Source: Muribaculum sp. An289 (lineage in GTDB: Bacteria > Bacteroidota > Bacteroidia > Bacteroidales > UBA932). Taken from it: a DNA stretch of 64,000 nt. The notes beneath the pieces are model-generated. The model was given only the letters and a program-made list of their open reading frames with translations, was not told the origin of the DNA and ran no database searches. Within the stretch, counting starts at the first letter, position 1; each line of letters begins with the position of its first letter. Location of the stretch: the NCBI RefSeq assembly GCF_002159555.1, contig NZ_NFIV01000007.1, positions 60,111 to 124,110 on the forward strand, in the 5' to 3' direction. Of the stretch, positions 1-7,971 are shown in pieces. The translations under genes were made by a program, and so were the position numbers.

Positions 1-119
1 GAAAGGTTTCCGCTCTCTATCATGTTTCTGAGCACGGAACCTTTGCCTACCAAATGTTTCTGGCCTACATAATCGTCCAATGACGACGGGCGCATCCTTT
101 CCGGAAGAGGTATCAACAT
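1..119 (-). CDS. rarA: Replication-associated recombination protein RarA (5' part only)
   Basis: Reading the minus strand from the ATG at 119 gives 39 residues that run off the window. They include RMRPSSLDDYVGQKHL, which matches the N-terminus of the RarA/MgsA/WRNIP1 family of AAA+ ATPases just before the Walker A loop (compare the RMRP...YIGQQHL start of E. coli RarA). The family acts at stalled replication forks. The ATPase domains lie outside the window. A complete Bacteroidales-type promoter lies about 75 bases upstream (195-226), which supports this start. I am fairly sure of the family although only the first 39 codons are visible. Confidence 0.8.
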   Translation of the reverse strand, partial: MLIPLPERMRPSSLDDYVGQKHLVGKGSVLRNMIESGNL

Positions 120-194
120 CCTGACTTCAGTATTACTAGTAAGTTTTACTCTTGGCTCGTAGTAACTACTGCTCGTAGCTCACAGTAAATCTTA

Positions 195-226
195 CAAAGA
201 TAATCAGAAGCCGAGAGCAATGCAAA
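195..226 (-). promoter_or_regulatory. Bacteroidales-type promoter of rarA
   Basis: On the minus strand TTTG (226-223) is followed after exactly 20 bases by TATCTTTG (202-195), matching the -33 TTTG and -7 TAnnTTTG consensus of Bacteroidetes sigma-ABfr. Transcription would start near 188, giving a leader of about 70 bases before the ATG at 119. Confidence 0.7.
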
Positions 227-377
227 TTTATTTGCATTTCCTGTTTCCTGTTTCGGGAGGAGCCGAGAGCCTGGGAAGGCATGAACCGTATTTCTGCCGC
301 GGGCAGTTCGAGGAAAATATACGCAGAAGTCCATGTCGTCTTATCAATCTTAGATGGTGATAGGCACAAACTTATCG

Positions 378-422
378 GGGGAAAGTGCCCGGGATTCGTG
401 AAAATTTGGTTCACTTTCCCGG
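378..422. repeat. Palindromic repeat family GGGAAAGTG...CACTTTCCC, copy 1
   Basis: A 45-bp unit whose 9-bp arms GGGAAAGTG and CACTTTCCC are perfect inverted repeats around about 26 bases containing CCCGGGATTCGTG and AATTTGGTT. Copies 2 and 3 are at 1011-1053 and 1095-1138, and a right half is at 1178-1193. No ORF explains them. They resemble REP-type intergenic hairpins in form; I know of no named family to assign them to. Confidence 0.75.
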
Positions 423-497
423 TTAAGTGAACGTAGCGGAAGTACTGGTGCAGATAATTTTGTAACAAGTTGAATATCAATATATTAAAAATTCAAG

Positions 498-534
498 TGC
501 ACATTTCGGCTATTTTAAACTTTCGAAATGTGCA
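498..534. repeat. 11-bp perfect inverted repeat (hairpin)
   Basis: TGCACATTTCG (498-508) and CGAAATGTGCA (524-534) pair perfectly around a 15-base loop in gene-free DNA. No T-tract follows, so it is not an obvious terminator. Its role is unknown; it may be an operator or the remains of a palindromic element. Confidence 0.6.
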
Positions 535-687
535 TCCGCCTTACTAATTACTTGATTATCAACATATTCAAAATCGTCGTACACTGACTGGGTGGGCAAA
601 CGGGATGACTGACGGGGAAGCCGTCAACGACATAAGGCAATTACAACCTTTCAAGACAGGTAAACTTTTTTCAGAACGGGACGAACC

Positions 688-862
688 TGATAGCCAGCCT
701 GTGTTTTTGTAAGTCATTGATAATTAATAATTTACTAAAAACCATCCTGCGCTTGGGTACTTTCTGAGGTACCCAAAGCCAGCCCATATTTTTACAACTC
801 ACTGACTATCAATACTATCAAACTTAACAAGATGGACATGGGGTGGAAAATATGCCGATAAA
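688..862. mobile_element. MITE-like palindromic element, copy 1
   Basis: This stretch aligns with 21597-21771 and more weakly with 63735-63905. Shared blocks in the same order are ATAGCCAGCC, TTTGTAAG...ATTGATAAT, CTGCGCTTGGGTAC, a hairpin TTGGGTAC (753-760)/GTACCCAA (769-776), GACTATCAAT, and GTGGGGTGGAAAA-like DNA at the right end. It has no coding capacity. The right terminal repeat is well kept (GGGGTGGAAAAT) while the left one is degraded in this copy. Three copies in 64 kb in gene-free DNA point to a small non-autonomous element or a large REP-like palindrome. Confidence 0.65.
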
Positions 863-1010
863 ATACGGTTTTCCTTCTTTCATCATGACCTCTGTCATTT
901 TTACCTCTGTCATTTTTCTCCCGAGATGTTGCTTTATCTGTCATGAAATGGAACTGCGAAGTATAGCCAACTTTATGAATGCGTTGACTATCGGTATTTA
1001 ATAACCTCAG

Positions 1011-1053
1011 GGGAAAGTGCACCTGATTCGCGGCAAACTGGTTCACTTTCCCA
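1011..1053. repeat. Palindromic repeat family, copy 2
   Basis: A second copy of the GGGAAAGTG...CACTTTCCC unit with intact arms. The centre is diverged (CACCTGATTCGCGGCAAACT in place of the copy 1 centre), which suggests that the stem is conserved more than the loop. Confidence 0.75.
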
Positions 1054-1094
1054 GGAAAAACGGCGAAAATGGCGGTAGAATCAACATTTTCGGC

Positions 1095-1138
1095 GGGAAA
1101 GTGCCCGGGAGTCGTGGGAATTTGGTTCACTTTCCCGG
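1095..1138. repeat. Palindromic repeat family, copy 3
   Basis: The third copy is nearly the same as copy 1, with intact 9-bp arms (1095-1103 and 1128-1136) and the CCCGGGA.TCGTG centre. It begins 84 bases after copy 2. Confidence 0.75.
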
Positions 1139-1177
1139 CGCGTAAAACAGATAGGTGGCATGTGTGTCGCAACAAAT

Positions 1178-1193
1178 GGGTTCACTTTCCCGG
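1178..1193. repeat. Palindromic repeat family, right half-copy
   Basis: GGGTTCACTTTCCCGG repeats the right arm of copies 1-3. The left GGGAAAGTG arm is missing upstream, so this is a truncated copy. Confidence 0.6.
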
Positions 1194-1194
1194 A

Positions 1195-1345
1195 TTACTT
1201 ACTCCCCAGATTGGCATGCCCCCCGGGATTGACTTCCTGGGGATTGTTACATGACTTCCCGAGTTGTCTCCTGGATTGTTGGATTGCCACATGGCTTCCC
1301 AAATTGACTTCCCGAATTGACTTCCCTGGATTACCACATGTGCTG
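1195..1345. repeat. Degenerate short repeats with TTGACTTCC motif
   Basis: Between the half-repeat and the TolC gene the DNA is a patchwork of related short words: ATTGACTTCCTGGGGATTG, ACATGACTTCCCGA, CACATGGCTTCCCAAATTG, ACTTCCCGAATTG, ACTTCCCTGGATTACC. The period is irregular (about 13-30 bases). It contains no convincing ORF, and I see no function. Confidence 0.45.
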
Positions 1346-2668
1346 CTACATGTAAAATTCCAGAATGCGGTACTTCAGGATGTAATCATACTTGCTGTGC
1401 GAAAGGGTGGCTTCGGCCTGGTCGAGGGCTGTCCGTGCATTTATATAGTCATAAACCCCGGATTTTCCCGACTCGTATTTTACAAGCTCGTTTTCATAGG
1501 CGGTCCTTGCCGCATCCAGGGCCTTTTTCGCCGCTACCATTGCATCGTATGCTGTCACCGCGCCCCAATAGGCCTGCTCGATTTCCTTTTTCAGGGCTTT
1601 CTGGGACTCGTTAAGGGCTATTTCATAACTGCGCACACTGATTCGCGACAGCTTTACGCTGTTCCTCACATTGTTCCTGCTGAAAATCGGAATCGACAGG
1701 GAGAGCCCTATGTATTCATTGCCGTTATTCGCAAGTTGGGTCCAGAAATCGCTGTTCAACGACCTGTCAGTAAGGTTCGAGAAGGCGCTGTTGCCATATC
1801 CGGCGGTAAAATAAAGGGTGGGGTAGTATGAGCTTTTCGCACTCTTCAGTGCCGCACGGCTGCTTTCAAGGTTCATTTCGGCGACCTTTACGGACGGATG
1901 CAGCAGGAGGGACGAAGCGTATATCTCCTGTAAGGACGGGAGCAGCCGGTATTCCGGCAATCCGCCCTCGCCCAATTCGATGTACGGTTCGAAATCCACA
2001 GAATCGGGAAGATTCATCGCCTGCCTCAAATCCAGTTCGGCAAGTATATAGTTGTTCTTGCTCTGTGTCAGCGAGGCCTTGTCGGAGGCTACGACCGACT
2101 CGTTGTCTATGACATCGCTCCTTGAAGCCTTTCCGCTTTCGTACCTTCCGCGGGCGAGTTCCAATTGGGACGTACTGGCCTCCAGACGGCTCTCCGCTAT
2201 CCGGACAAGCTCCTTGGTGTAAAGCGCCTGCAGGAAATACGAGGCAATCTGGAGGGAAATATTTTCCCGGACCAAATCAAGCTGGTGGACCGCCGCCTCA
2301 TAATCGAGTTTCGAGCGATCGACCTCGTGCTTGATTTTCAGACCCTGAAAAACAGGAATGGACGTGGATACCCCGAAAGAGCCCGACAACTGCGAATTGT
2401 CTATGTATGTCCCGTCCCTCGAAGGGCCGCGCCCGAAATACACATTGCCGCCAAGGGAGGCGGAAAGGTCGGGCAGGCGGGACATTTTCGCCGAGTTTAC
2501 GTTGATTTTCCCGCTTTCGACCTGCAATTGCTGCTGCCTGACATCGTTGTTGTTCTCCAAGGCATATTCGATGCATCTGTCGAGGGTCCACATATCCTGC
2601 GCTACAGCCGGAACGGTCGCCGCAAAAAGGACGGCGGGGAATATCATTCGGAATAAAAACGGTTTCAT
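1346..2668 (-). CDS. TolC-family outer-membrane efflux channel
   Basis: A 440-residue protein with an N-terminal signal peptide (hydrophobic stretch at residues 6-23, probable cleavage near AVAQ) followed by two repeats of the outer membrane efflux domain, rich in long alpha-helical segments (for example the ELARGRYESGKASRSDVID region, a conserved TolC turn). In this family three subunits form a channel across the outer membrane joined to a periplasmic adaptor. It is the last gene of a six-gene minus-strand unit (GIN lipoprotein, ABC ATPase, two permeases, adaptor, channel), 12 bases after the adaptor gene. The exported substrate cannot be told from sequence. Confidence 0.9.
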   Translation of the reverse strand: MKPFLFRMIFPAVLFAATVPAVAQDMWTLDRCIEYALENNNDVRQQQLQVESGKINVNSAKMSRLPDLSASLGGNVYFGRGPSRDGTYIDNSQLSGSFGVSTSIPVFQGLKIKHEVDRSKLDYEAAVHQLDLVRENISLQIASYFLQALYTKELVRIAESRLEASTSQLELARGRYESGKASRSDVIDNESVVASDKASLTQSKNNYILAELDLRQAMNLPDSVDFEPYIELGEGGLPEYRLLPSLQEIYASSLLLHPSVKVAEMNLESSRAALKSAKSSYYPTLYFTAGYGNSAFSNLTDRSLNSDFWTQLANNGNEYIGLSLSIPIFSRNNVRNSVKLSRISVRSYEIALNESQKALKKEIEQAYWGAVTAYDAMVAAKKALDAARTAYENELVKYESGKSGVYDYINARTALDQAEATLSHSKYDYILKYRILEFYM

Positions 2669-2680
2669 GGCAAAAAAAAA

Positions 2681-3781
2681 TCAATTGAGTTTCAACAATC
2701 CCTGTATCCTGTCTTCCGGTGACAGGCCGTCGATGACTTCGATATGGACCCCGTCCGACATGCCAATCCGTATGTCGCGCCTTTCAAAAAGCTGCTCCTT
2801 GCCGGACATGCCCTTGAAAATATTGACGTAGGCCGTATCCCCCGAAAATCTGACCGCGCTTTCCTCGATGGCCAGCACCCCGGTCTTCTGCTCCGTCACT
2901 ATCTCGGCATTGGCACTGTATCCGGCCCGCACGAAAACCGAATCCGGAATGTCCATGACCGCCTCGATTTCGAACATAACAACATTGTTTTCTTCCGTGG
3001 ATTTCGGAGAGATATATGTGAGTACGGCATCGAATTCATAGCCCTGGAGGGCGCCAATAGTGACTTTTACCGGCACCCCGGTACTTATTTTACCGACATC
3101 GGCTTCATCCACGTCCCCTTTAAAGAGCATGTTGCCCAGGTCCGCCACTTCGGCTATCGTCGTGCCGTCATTGAAGGTATTGGCCTGAATCACCGAATTG
3201 CCGACTTCCACCGGTATGTCGAGTATTTTTCCCGTAATCGTCGACCTCACCTGGGTATTGCTGAGGTGGGCGTATTTTTCCGAAACCCCCTCGGTCACGA
3301 TTTTAAGGGCATCTTCCGCGTTTTCGACCTCCTCCTCGGCATTGTCCAGACTGGTCTGCGCGGTCTCGAACTCCTCATCCGAGATTATGCCTTTTTCATG
3401 CAGCTCCCTGCTGCGCTCGAAATCCCTCTGCGCTTTCTCCAGATTGATTCCTGCAACCCTAAGGCGGCCTTCTGCGCTGTTAAGGGAACTCATTTCCGGA
3501 ACGACCTTTATCGTGGCTATGATATCGCCTTCCTTTATATCGTCCCCGGGCTTGCAGTGAATGGCCTCTATGATGCCTGAAATCTGGGGCTTTATAAGCA
3601 CTTCGTTGCCCGGCTCTACCTTCCCTGTCGCTATTATCGAGTTCACGAGGTCCCGTGTCGAAGGGGAAACCAGCTCGTATTCTATGGTTTTCGGCCTCGA
3701 CTTGATGTAAAGGAAGACCATTGTCCCTAAAAACAGGGCAATTAAGAGTACAATCCAGAAAATTTTAAAAAACTTTTTCAT
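2681..3781 (-). CDS. HlyD/MacA-type periplasmic adaptor (membrane fusion protein)
   Basis: I chose the ATG at 3781 (366 residues); the longer reading from 3814 would overlap the upstream permease and place charged residues before the membrane anchor. One membrane helix lies at residues 5-23. A lipoyl-like half motif (TGKVEPGNEVLIKPQISG, then KPGDDIKEGDIIATI) is followed by a coiled-coil hairpin rich in E, A and L at about residues 95-160 and a beta-barrel domain. This is the layout of MacA-type adaptors that link a MacB transporter to TolC. Neighbouring genes supply both partners. Confidence 0.9.
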   Translation of the reverse strand: MKKFFKIFWIVLLIALFLGTMVFLYIKSRPKTIEYELVSPSTRDLVNSIIATGKVEPGNEVLIKPQISGIIEAIHCKPGDDIKEGDIIATIKVVPEMSSLNSAEGRLRVAGINLEKAQRDFERSRELHEKGIISDEEFETAQTSLDNAEEEVENAEDALKIVTEGVSEKYAHLSNTQVRSTITGKILDIPVEVGNSVIQANTFNDGTTIAEVADLGNMLFKGDVDEADVGKISTGVPVKVTIGALQGYEFDAVLTYISPKSTEENNVVMFEIEAVMDIPDSVFVRAGYSANAEIVTEQKTGVLAIEESAVRFSGDTAYVNIFKGMSGKEQLFERRDIRIGMSDGVHIEVIDGLSPEDRIQGLLKLN

Positions 3782-3794
3782 ATTCCAATCTGTT

Positions 3795-5078
3795 TTATTC
3801 TTCTCTAAGTGCATCTACAGCACTGATTTTTATTGCTTTATATGCCGGAAGGGCGCCTGCCGCGAGACTTCCCGCAAAAATTATCCCGAATGCAAGCAGG
3901 GCTGTGCCGAAGGGCAGTTGCAGGCTGATTCCGAGATTGTAAGCCATTTCCACTTCGTCCTCGAAAATTATCGGCAGCAATATCCTGTCCAGGGCTCCCT
4001 GCGTTAACAGTGCCGCCGTCATCCCAAATATGCCAGCAAGGAGGGTCAACACTGAACTCTCGGCAAGTACCTGCCCGACAATCTCGACGGGTTTTGCCCC
4101 AAGGGCCCTGCGCACGCCTATTTCCTGCCGCCGCTCGCGCACGATGATTAGCATGATATTGGTTATGCCGATGATACCTGCCAGAAGAGTGCCCGCCCCG
4201 ACAAACCATGTCAGGAAAATCACTCCCGAAAACAGCCCGTCGACCATTTGGCGGAGTTCCTCGGTATTGAATACCATCAATGCCTTGTCATCTTCGGGGG
4301 ATATCGTATGTATATCCGAAAGTACTGACCTACAAGCGTTTTCGAGCATCTTCAAGTCGGCATTCCTTTCGGCGAGGATGCCTATCATGCTTATCTCGGA
4401 ACTACCGTGGTTATGGAGATAGTCAATGGTAGAGTAGGGGGCTATTACTGTATTCGGCGAGCTGAACGTAAAACCGCTCTGCCCCTTTTCATAGACCCCG
4501 ACAACTGTATAATATATGCCGTCTATCCCGACTTTTTTCCCGAGAACCTGCTGATAGTCGTTGTTCCCCAAAATGTTTTCAGCCGTCCATTTCGACAGCA
4601 GGCAGACCTTCCTCCGCATATCCATATCTATGTCGTTCAACAGTCTTCCGGCTATCATGCTTATCTTGTCTATTTCCTGGAAGGCGGCATCGTATCCGGT
4701 ATATGAAATATTGTATGACGTACCGTCGCAGACCATCTTGCCGCCCCAGTTGCTGTATCCGATTGCCCCGGCCAGTCTTATTCCCGGTATTTTCTTTATT
4801 TCCTCCAAATCCCTGTATCGCATTTCCCACCACCTTCCGGCAGGCATGCCTTTGTATGATATGGATGTGGCATCGGTACTTATGAAAGATATTTTCTGGG
4901 AAGAATCGCCGAGCTGCTTTGTGACTATCCCCGATATGCCCATACCGGCACCGAGCAGGAGCACAAGCATGAAAGTGCCCCAGATTACGCCGAGCGAAGT
5001 AAAAATGCTCCGCTTTTTGTTCCTGCCGAGGCTCTGGAAGATTTCGCGCCACCATTCTATGTCGAATATCCTGATCAT
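3795..5078 (-). CDS. MacB/FtsX-type ABC transporter permease 1
   Basis: A 427-residue protein with the MacB arrangement: one N-terminal membrane helix (residues about 21-45), a large periplasmic MacB_PCD domain, then three helices of the FtsX domain. The conserved cytoplasmic motif RERRQEIGVRRALGAKP is present between helices 2 and 3. It carries no ATPase domain, so it depends on the separate ATPase at 6330-7004. It overlaps the upstream permease gene by ATGA (5075-5078), a sign of coupled translation. The two permeases probably form a heterodimer. Confidence 0.9.
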   Translation of the reverse strand: MIRIFDIEWWREIFQSLGRNKKRSIFTSLGVIWGTFMLVLLLGAGMGISGIVTKQLGDSSQKISFISTDATSISYKGMPAGRWWEMRYRDLEEIKKIPGIRLAGAIGYSNWGGKMVCDGTSYNISYTGYDAAFQEIDKISMIAGRLLNDIDMDMRRKVCLLSKWTAENILGNNDYQQVLGKKVGIDGIYYTVVGVYEKGQSGFTFSSPNTVIAPYSTIDYLHNHGSSEISMIGILAERNADLKMLENACRSVLSDIHTISPEDDKALMVFNTEELRQMVDGLFSGVIFLTWFVGAGTLLAGIIGITNIMLIIVRERRQEIGVRRALGAKPVEIVGQVLAESSVLTLLAGIFGMTAALLTQGALDRILLPIIFEDEVEMAYNLGISLQLPFGTALLAFGIIFAGSLAAGALPAYKAIKISAVDALREE

Positions 5079-6349
5079 ATCCCGTCCCTCAATGCATCAA
5101 TAGTCTTGACCGCAGCCGCCCGCTTTGCGGGAATGTAGCCTGCAATTATTCCCGATATTATAAGTACCGCCGTAGCGCTGAGCACGATAGGAATCTCTAC
5201 CGTAGGATTTACGAATATGTTTACCTGCTCGAAAATCGTTCCGGCATACACATTCCCTCTGTTTGTCAGATAGGCGTTTACGGCCTCCATAGTCCCGACA
5301 CCGAGGCACATTCCGACATAACCGAACATGGCGGTGATTGTTATGGCTTCGGCTATGACAAGCGTGATGACCGAGCGGGGAGAGGCTCCCAATGCTTTCC
5401 TTATGCCTATCTCGGTAGTCCTTTCCCTTACCGACACGAGCATTATGTTGGAAACCCCGACTATTCCAGCGAACAATGTCCCGAAACCTATCATCCAGAT
5501 AAATATGTCCAAAGCCCTGAAGACAGTCATCAGTTCTTTGTAAAACTGCATGTTGTTGCTGATATAGAATGCGTTCACATCGTCAGGGGAGAAGCCGTGC
5601 CTCCTTGAAAGCCTTGCGCGGAGTTTTTCTTCGAATTCCTCCGATTGCTTTTCCGTTATTTCGGGCCTGAATTCGAATGCGACGTTTGATACCGAATTAT
5701 TACCACCGGCATATAAAAGCACGCCCGTATCATAAGGTATGAGTACGTCTGAATATGCTCCGTAACCGTCGTTTTTCACGACCCCCACGACGGTATAAGT
5801 GAATTTTCCTATGAAAATCCGTTTTCCTATCGGGTCTTCGCCTCCTTTGAACAGGACTTTTTCGAGATTTTCATCGATAACGCAGGATTTCCGCTTCAAT
5901 CGTATGTCCAAATCATTGATATAACGGCCTTTGGTGAGTTCGGAACCTGAAATGCGCATATAACCTGGAACTACTCCCACTGTGCTGACGGTCATTGTCT
6001 GCTGCCTGAACGCCGCCGTATCGTAAGTAAATGATTTTATGGGACATACATTGTCCGTCACATAGTCCGAAAATTCGTTGCGGATGATTTCCAGGTCCTT
6101 GCCGTCCATCGTGACCCAACGGTATTTGTCGAAACCTCCGTAACCGACTGACGTATAGCCTCCCCAGATGCGGCCGCTGCTAACCATCCTTGTACCGAAA
6201 TTGGCCAGCATGCCGTGCATCAGGCCGTTGCCGGCACCGAGCAGCACCACAAGCATGAAAATGCCCCATGCCACGGAAAATCCTGTCAGGAAAGTCCGCA
6301 GCCTGTTCTTACGCAAGGACTCGAATATCTCAGTCAGCAGCTCCCTCAT
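5075..6349 (-). CDS. MacB/FtsX-type ABC transporter permease 2
   Basis: A 424-residue paralogue of the next gene with the same fold order: N-terminal helix, periplasmic domain, and FtsX helices with the motif VRERTTEIGIRKALGASP. Its start lies inside the end of the ATPase gene (20-base overlap, 6330-6349), so ATPase and permeases are tightly coupled. MacB-type permeases usually act by mechanotransmission, moving periplasmic substrates out through the TolC channel without passing them across the inner membrane. Confidence 0.9.
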   Translation of the reverse strand: MRELLTEIFESLRKNRLRTFLTGFSVAWGIFMLVVLLGAGNGLMHGMLANFGTRMVSSGRIWGGYTSVGYGGFDKYRWVTMDGKDLEIIRNEFSDYVTDNVCPIKSFTYDTAAFRQQTMTVSTVGVVPGYMRISGSELTKGRYINDLDIRLKRKSCVIDENLEKVLFKGGEDPIGKRIFIGKFTYTVVGVVKNDGYGAYSDVLIPYDTGVLLYAGGNNSVSNVAFEFRPEITEKQSEEFEEKLRARLSRRHGFSPDDVNAFYISNNMQFYKELMTVFRALDIFIWMIGFGTLFAGIVGVSNIMLVSVRERTTEIGIRKALGASPRSVITLVIAEAITITAMFGYVGMCLGVGTMEAVNAYLTNRGNVYAGTIFEQVNIFVNPTVEIPIVLSATAVLIISGIIAGYIPAKRAAAVKTIDALRDGI

Positions 6350-7004
6350 CGATTATGCCGTCTTTTATGTGGATAATCCTCTGTGTCTGAAGCGCTATTC
6401 CTTTTTCATGGGTGACACAGACTATGGTCATGCCGTAATCCCTGTTCACTTTTTTCAGCAAATCCATCACTTCCTGCGAAGTAACGCTGTCCAATGCACC
6501 CGTAGGCTCATCCGCTAGTATCAGTTTCGGGTGGGTTATAAGCGCCCTCGCTATGGCCACGCGCTGTTTCTGGCCTCCGGACATCTCGTTAGGCTTGTGG
6601 TCCGCCCAGTCCCTGAGTCCGAGGCCCGCAAGAAAATCCAGGGCCATCGAATTGCGCTTCTTTCTTGAGACACCTTTATAATACAGAGGCAGGGCCACGT
6701 TTTCGAGGGCGGTCTTGTAGCTGATAAGATTGAATGACTGGAATATGAAACCTATCATGCTGTTTCTCATTGCGGCTGCTTCTGTCTCGCTGAGGCCCTT
6801 GACGAGTTTTCCGGAAAGCCAGTAATTCCCGCTGTCGTAATCGTCGAGGATTCCGAGGATATTGAGCAGGGTCGATTTTCCTGAACCGGATGCGCCCATT
6901 ATTGAAACAAGTTCGCCTTCCTTGATTTCAAGGTCGATTCCTTTCAGCACATGGAGAGGGGAACCGTTGTTGTAGGTTTTGTGTATTTTTTCTAATACGA
7001 CCAT
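6330..7004 (-). CDS. ABC transporter ATP-binding protein (MacB/LolD class)
   Basis: A 224-residue stand-alone nucleotide-binding domain. Walker [10 protein letters not shown] is at residues 37-45, the signature [15 protein letters not shown] near 141-155, and Walker [14 protein letters not shown] just after it; the insertion around residues 90-100 is typical of the MacB/LolD/FtsE class. It powers the two FtsX-type permeases encoded directly downstream. Confidence 0.93.
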   Translation of the reverse strand: MVVLEKIHKTYNNGSPLHVLKGIDLEIKEGELVSIMGASGSGKSTLLNILGILDDYDSGNYWLSGKLVKGLSETEAAAMRNSMIGFIFQSFNLISYKTALENVALPLYYKGVSRKKRNSMALDFLAGLGLRDWADHKPNEMSGGQKQRVAIARALITHPKLILADEPTGALDSVTSQEVMDLLKKVNRDYGMTIVCVTHEKGIALQTQRIIHIKDGIIDEGAAD

Positions 7005-7048
7005 GGTCTATTTAACATAATGCCCGTTATGTGACAAAACCATTCTTT

Positions 7049-7846
7049 TTATTCAGCAACGTTCTCGACGACCGAAGCCCCCGTCTTGTCAAGAATGATC
7101 CGTGGAGGATTACCTTTATAATATAGCTTCGAGCCTCCGGAAACTTCTCCCTGGAGCAAGCCGGTAACCGTTATTTCGGTAAAGCTGCCTCCGGATGCGG
7201 AAATGTCCATCGTCCTGCAACTGAGCGGAAACCCCGAGAGCTTGCTGGAGCCGTTTGTCGAAAGTTCGAAATAACCTACGCTTCCTCCGATTGTAACCTC
7301 AGCATTTGCAGAAAGCCCTGCATAGAAATCCTCTGCGGTAACCGAGCCGTTGAATACAGACATTCCGTTAACGTTGAGAATCATGCTCGTACAATCGAAA
7401 TCGGCATCTATCTGCGACTGTCCGTCCGCTGTCACCTCGACATTGCCGGCCCTCAGCGTATCCTTTGAGGATATGATAGCCCCGGTTCTGGCCGAAAAAG
7501 TATCAAAATTGTTGGAGGAAACATATATCGCGACTTCCAACTTGCTGAACGGCATCGACTTGCTGTCGACATACAGGTTCAGGGCACCTTGCCGCTGCTC
7601 GACGACCACATATTGCTGGGCGTCTTCGTTGGTAACGACCCTGACGGTCTTTTCCGGTATTTCCGGAGATACCACGAGCCTGATTCCGTCGCTCACCTCT
7701 ATCTTGGAAAGCGAGCCGCTGACAGAATACTCTTCGGACATTACCCTGCCGGTAGGTACATTCGAGCGGTCCTTGCTGCATGCGGAAAAAGCCAAGGCAA
7801 AGACACACAATGACAGAAACATGCTGAAATCACGTATATTTTTCAT
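7049..7846 (-). CDS. Lipoprotein with GIN (DUF2807) domain
   Basis: A 265-residue protein. A lipoprotein signal ends in FSAC with lipidated Cys23, and the rest is a repetitive beta-rich domain of the putative auto-transporter adhesin head GIN (DUF2807) type, with the usual motif order of short beta repeats carrying N, G and S turns (for example VNGMSVFNGSV). The function of the family is not established. It is the first gene of the exporter unit, 44 bases before the ATPase gene, so it may be co-transcribed; a role in export is inference only. Confidence 0.8.
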   Translation of the reverse strand: MKNIRDFSMFLSLCVFALAFSACSKDRSNVPTGRVMSEEYSVSGSLSKIEVSDGIRLVVSPEIPEKTVRVVTNEDAQQYVVVEQRQGALNLYVDSKSMPFSKLEVAIYVSSNNFDTFSARTGAIISSKDTLRAGNVEVTADGQSQIDADFDCTSMILNVNGMSVFNGSVTAEDFYAGLSANAEVTIGGSVGYFELSTNGSSKLSGFPLSCRTMDISASGGSFTEITVTGLLQGEVSGGSKLYYKGNPPRIILDKTGASVVENVAE

Positions 7847-7945
7847 GATATTTTATTTATTTAAACATTTCATCCAAAAAAAATCTTCATAATATCAAAA
7901 TTTCTCAAAAAACATGTAAATATAACGATTTAGGAGAAAAAATCT

Positions 7946-7953
7946 TATTTTTG
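7946..7953 (+). promoter_or_regulatory. Predicted -7 box of rlmD
   Basis: TATTTTTG matches TAnnTTTG and lies 18 bases before the ATG at 7972, so the leader would be very short. No clear -33 TTTG is present. The box also argues against an upstream TTG start at 7951. Confidence 0.5.
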
Positions 7954-7971
7954 CGCACCAAAAATTCAAAT

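Noticed and set aside
378..1193. CRISPR array from the GGGAAAGTG repeats
   Set aside because: Spacing is irregular (633, 84, then about 50 bases), the fourth copy is a half, each unit is itself a long palindrome, and no cas genes are near.
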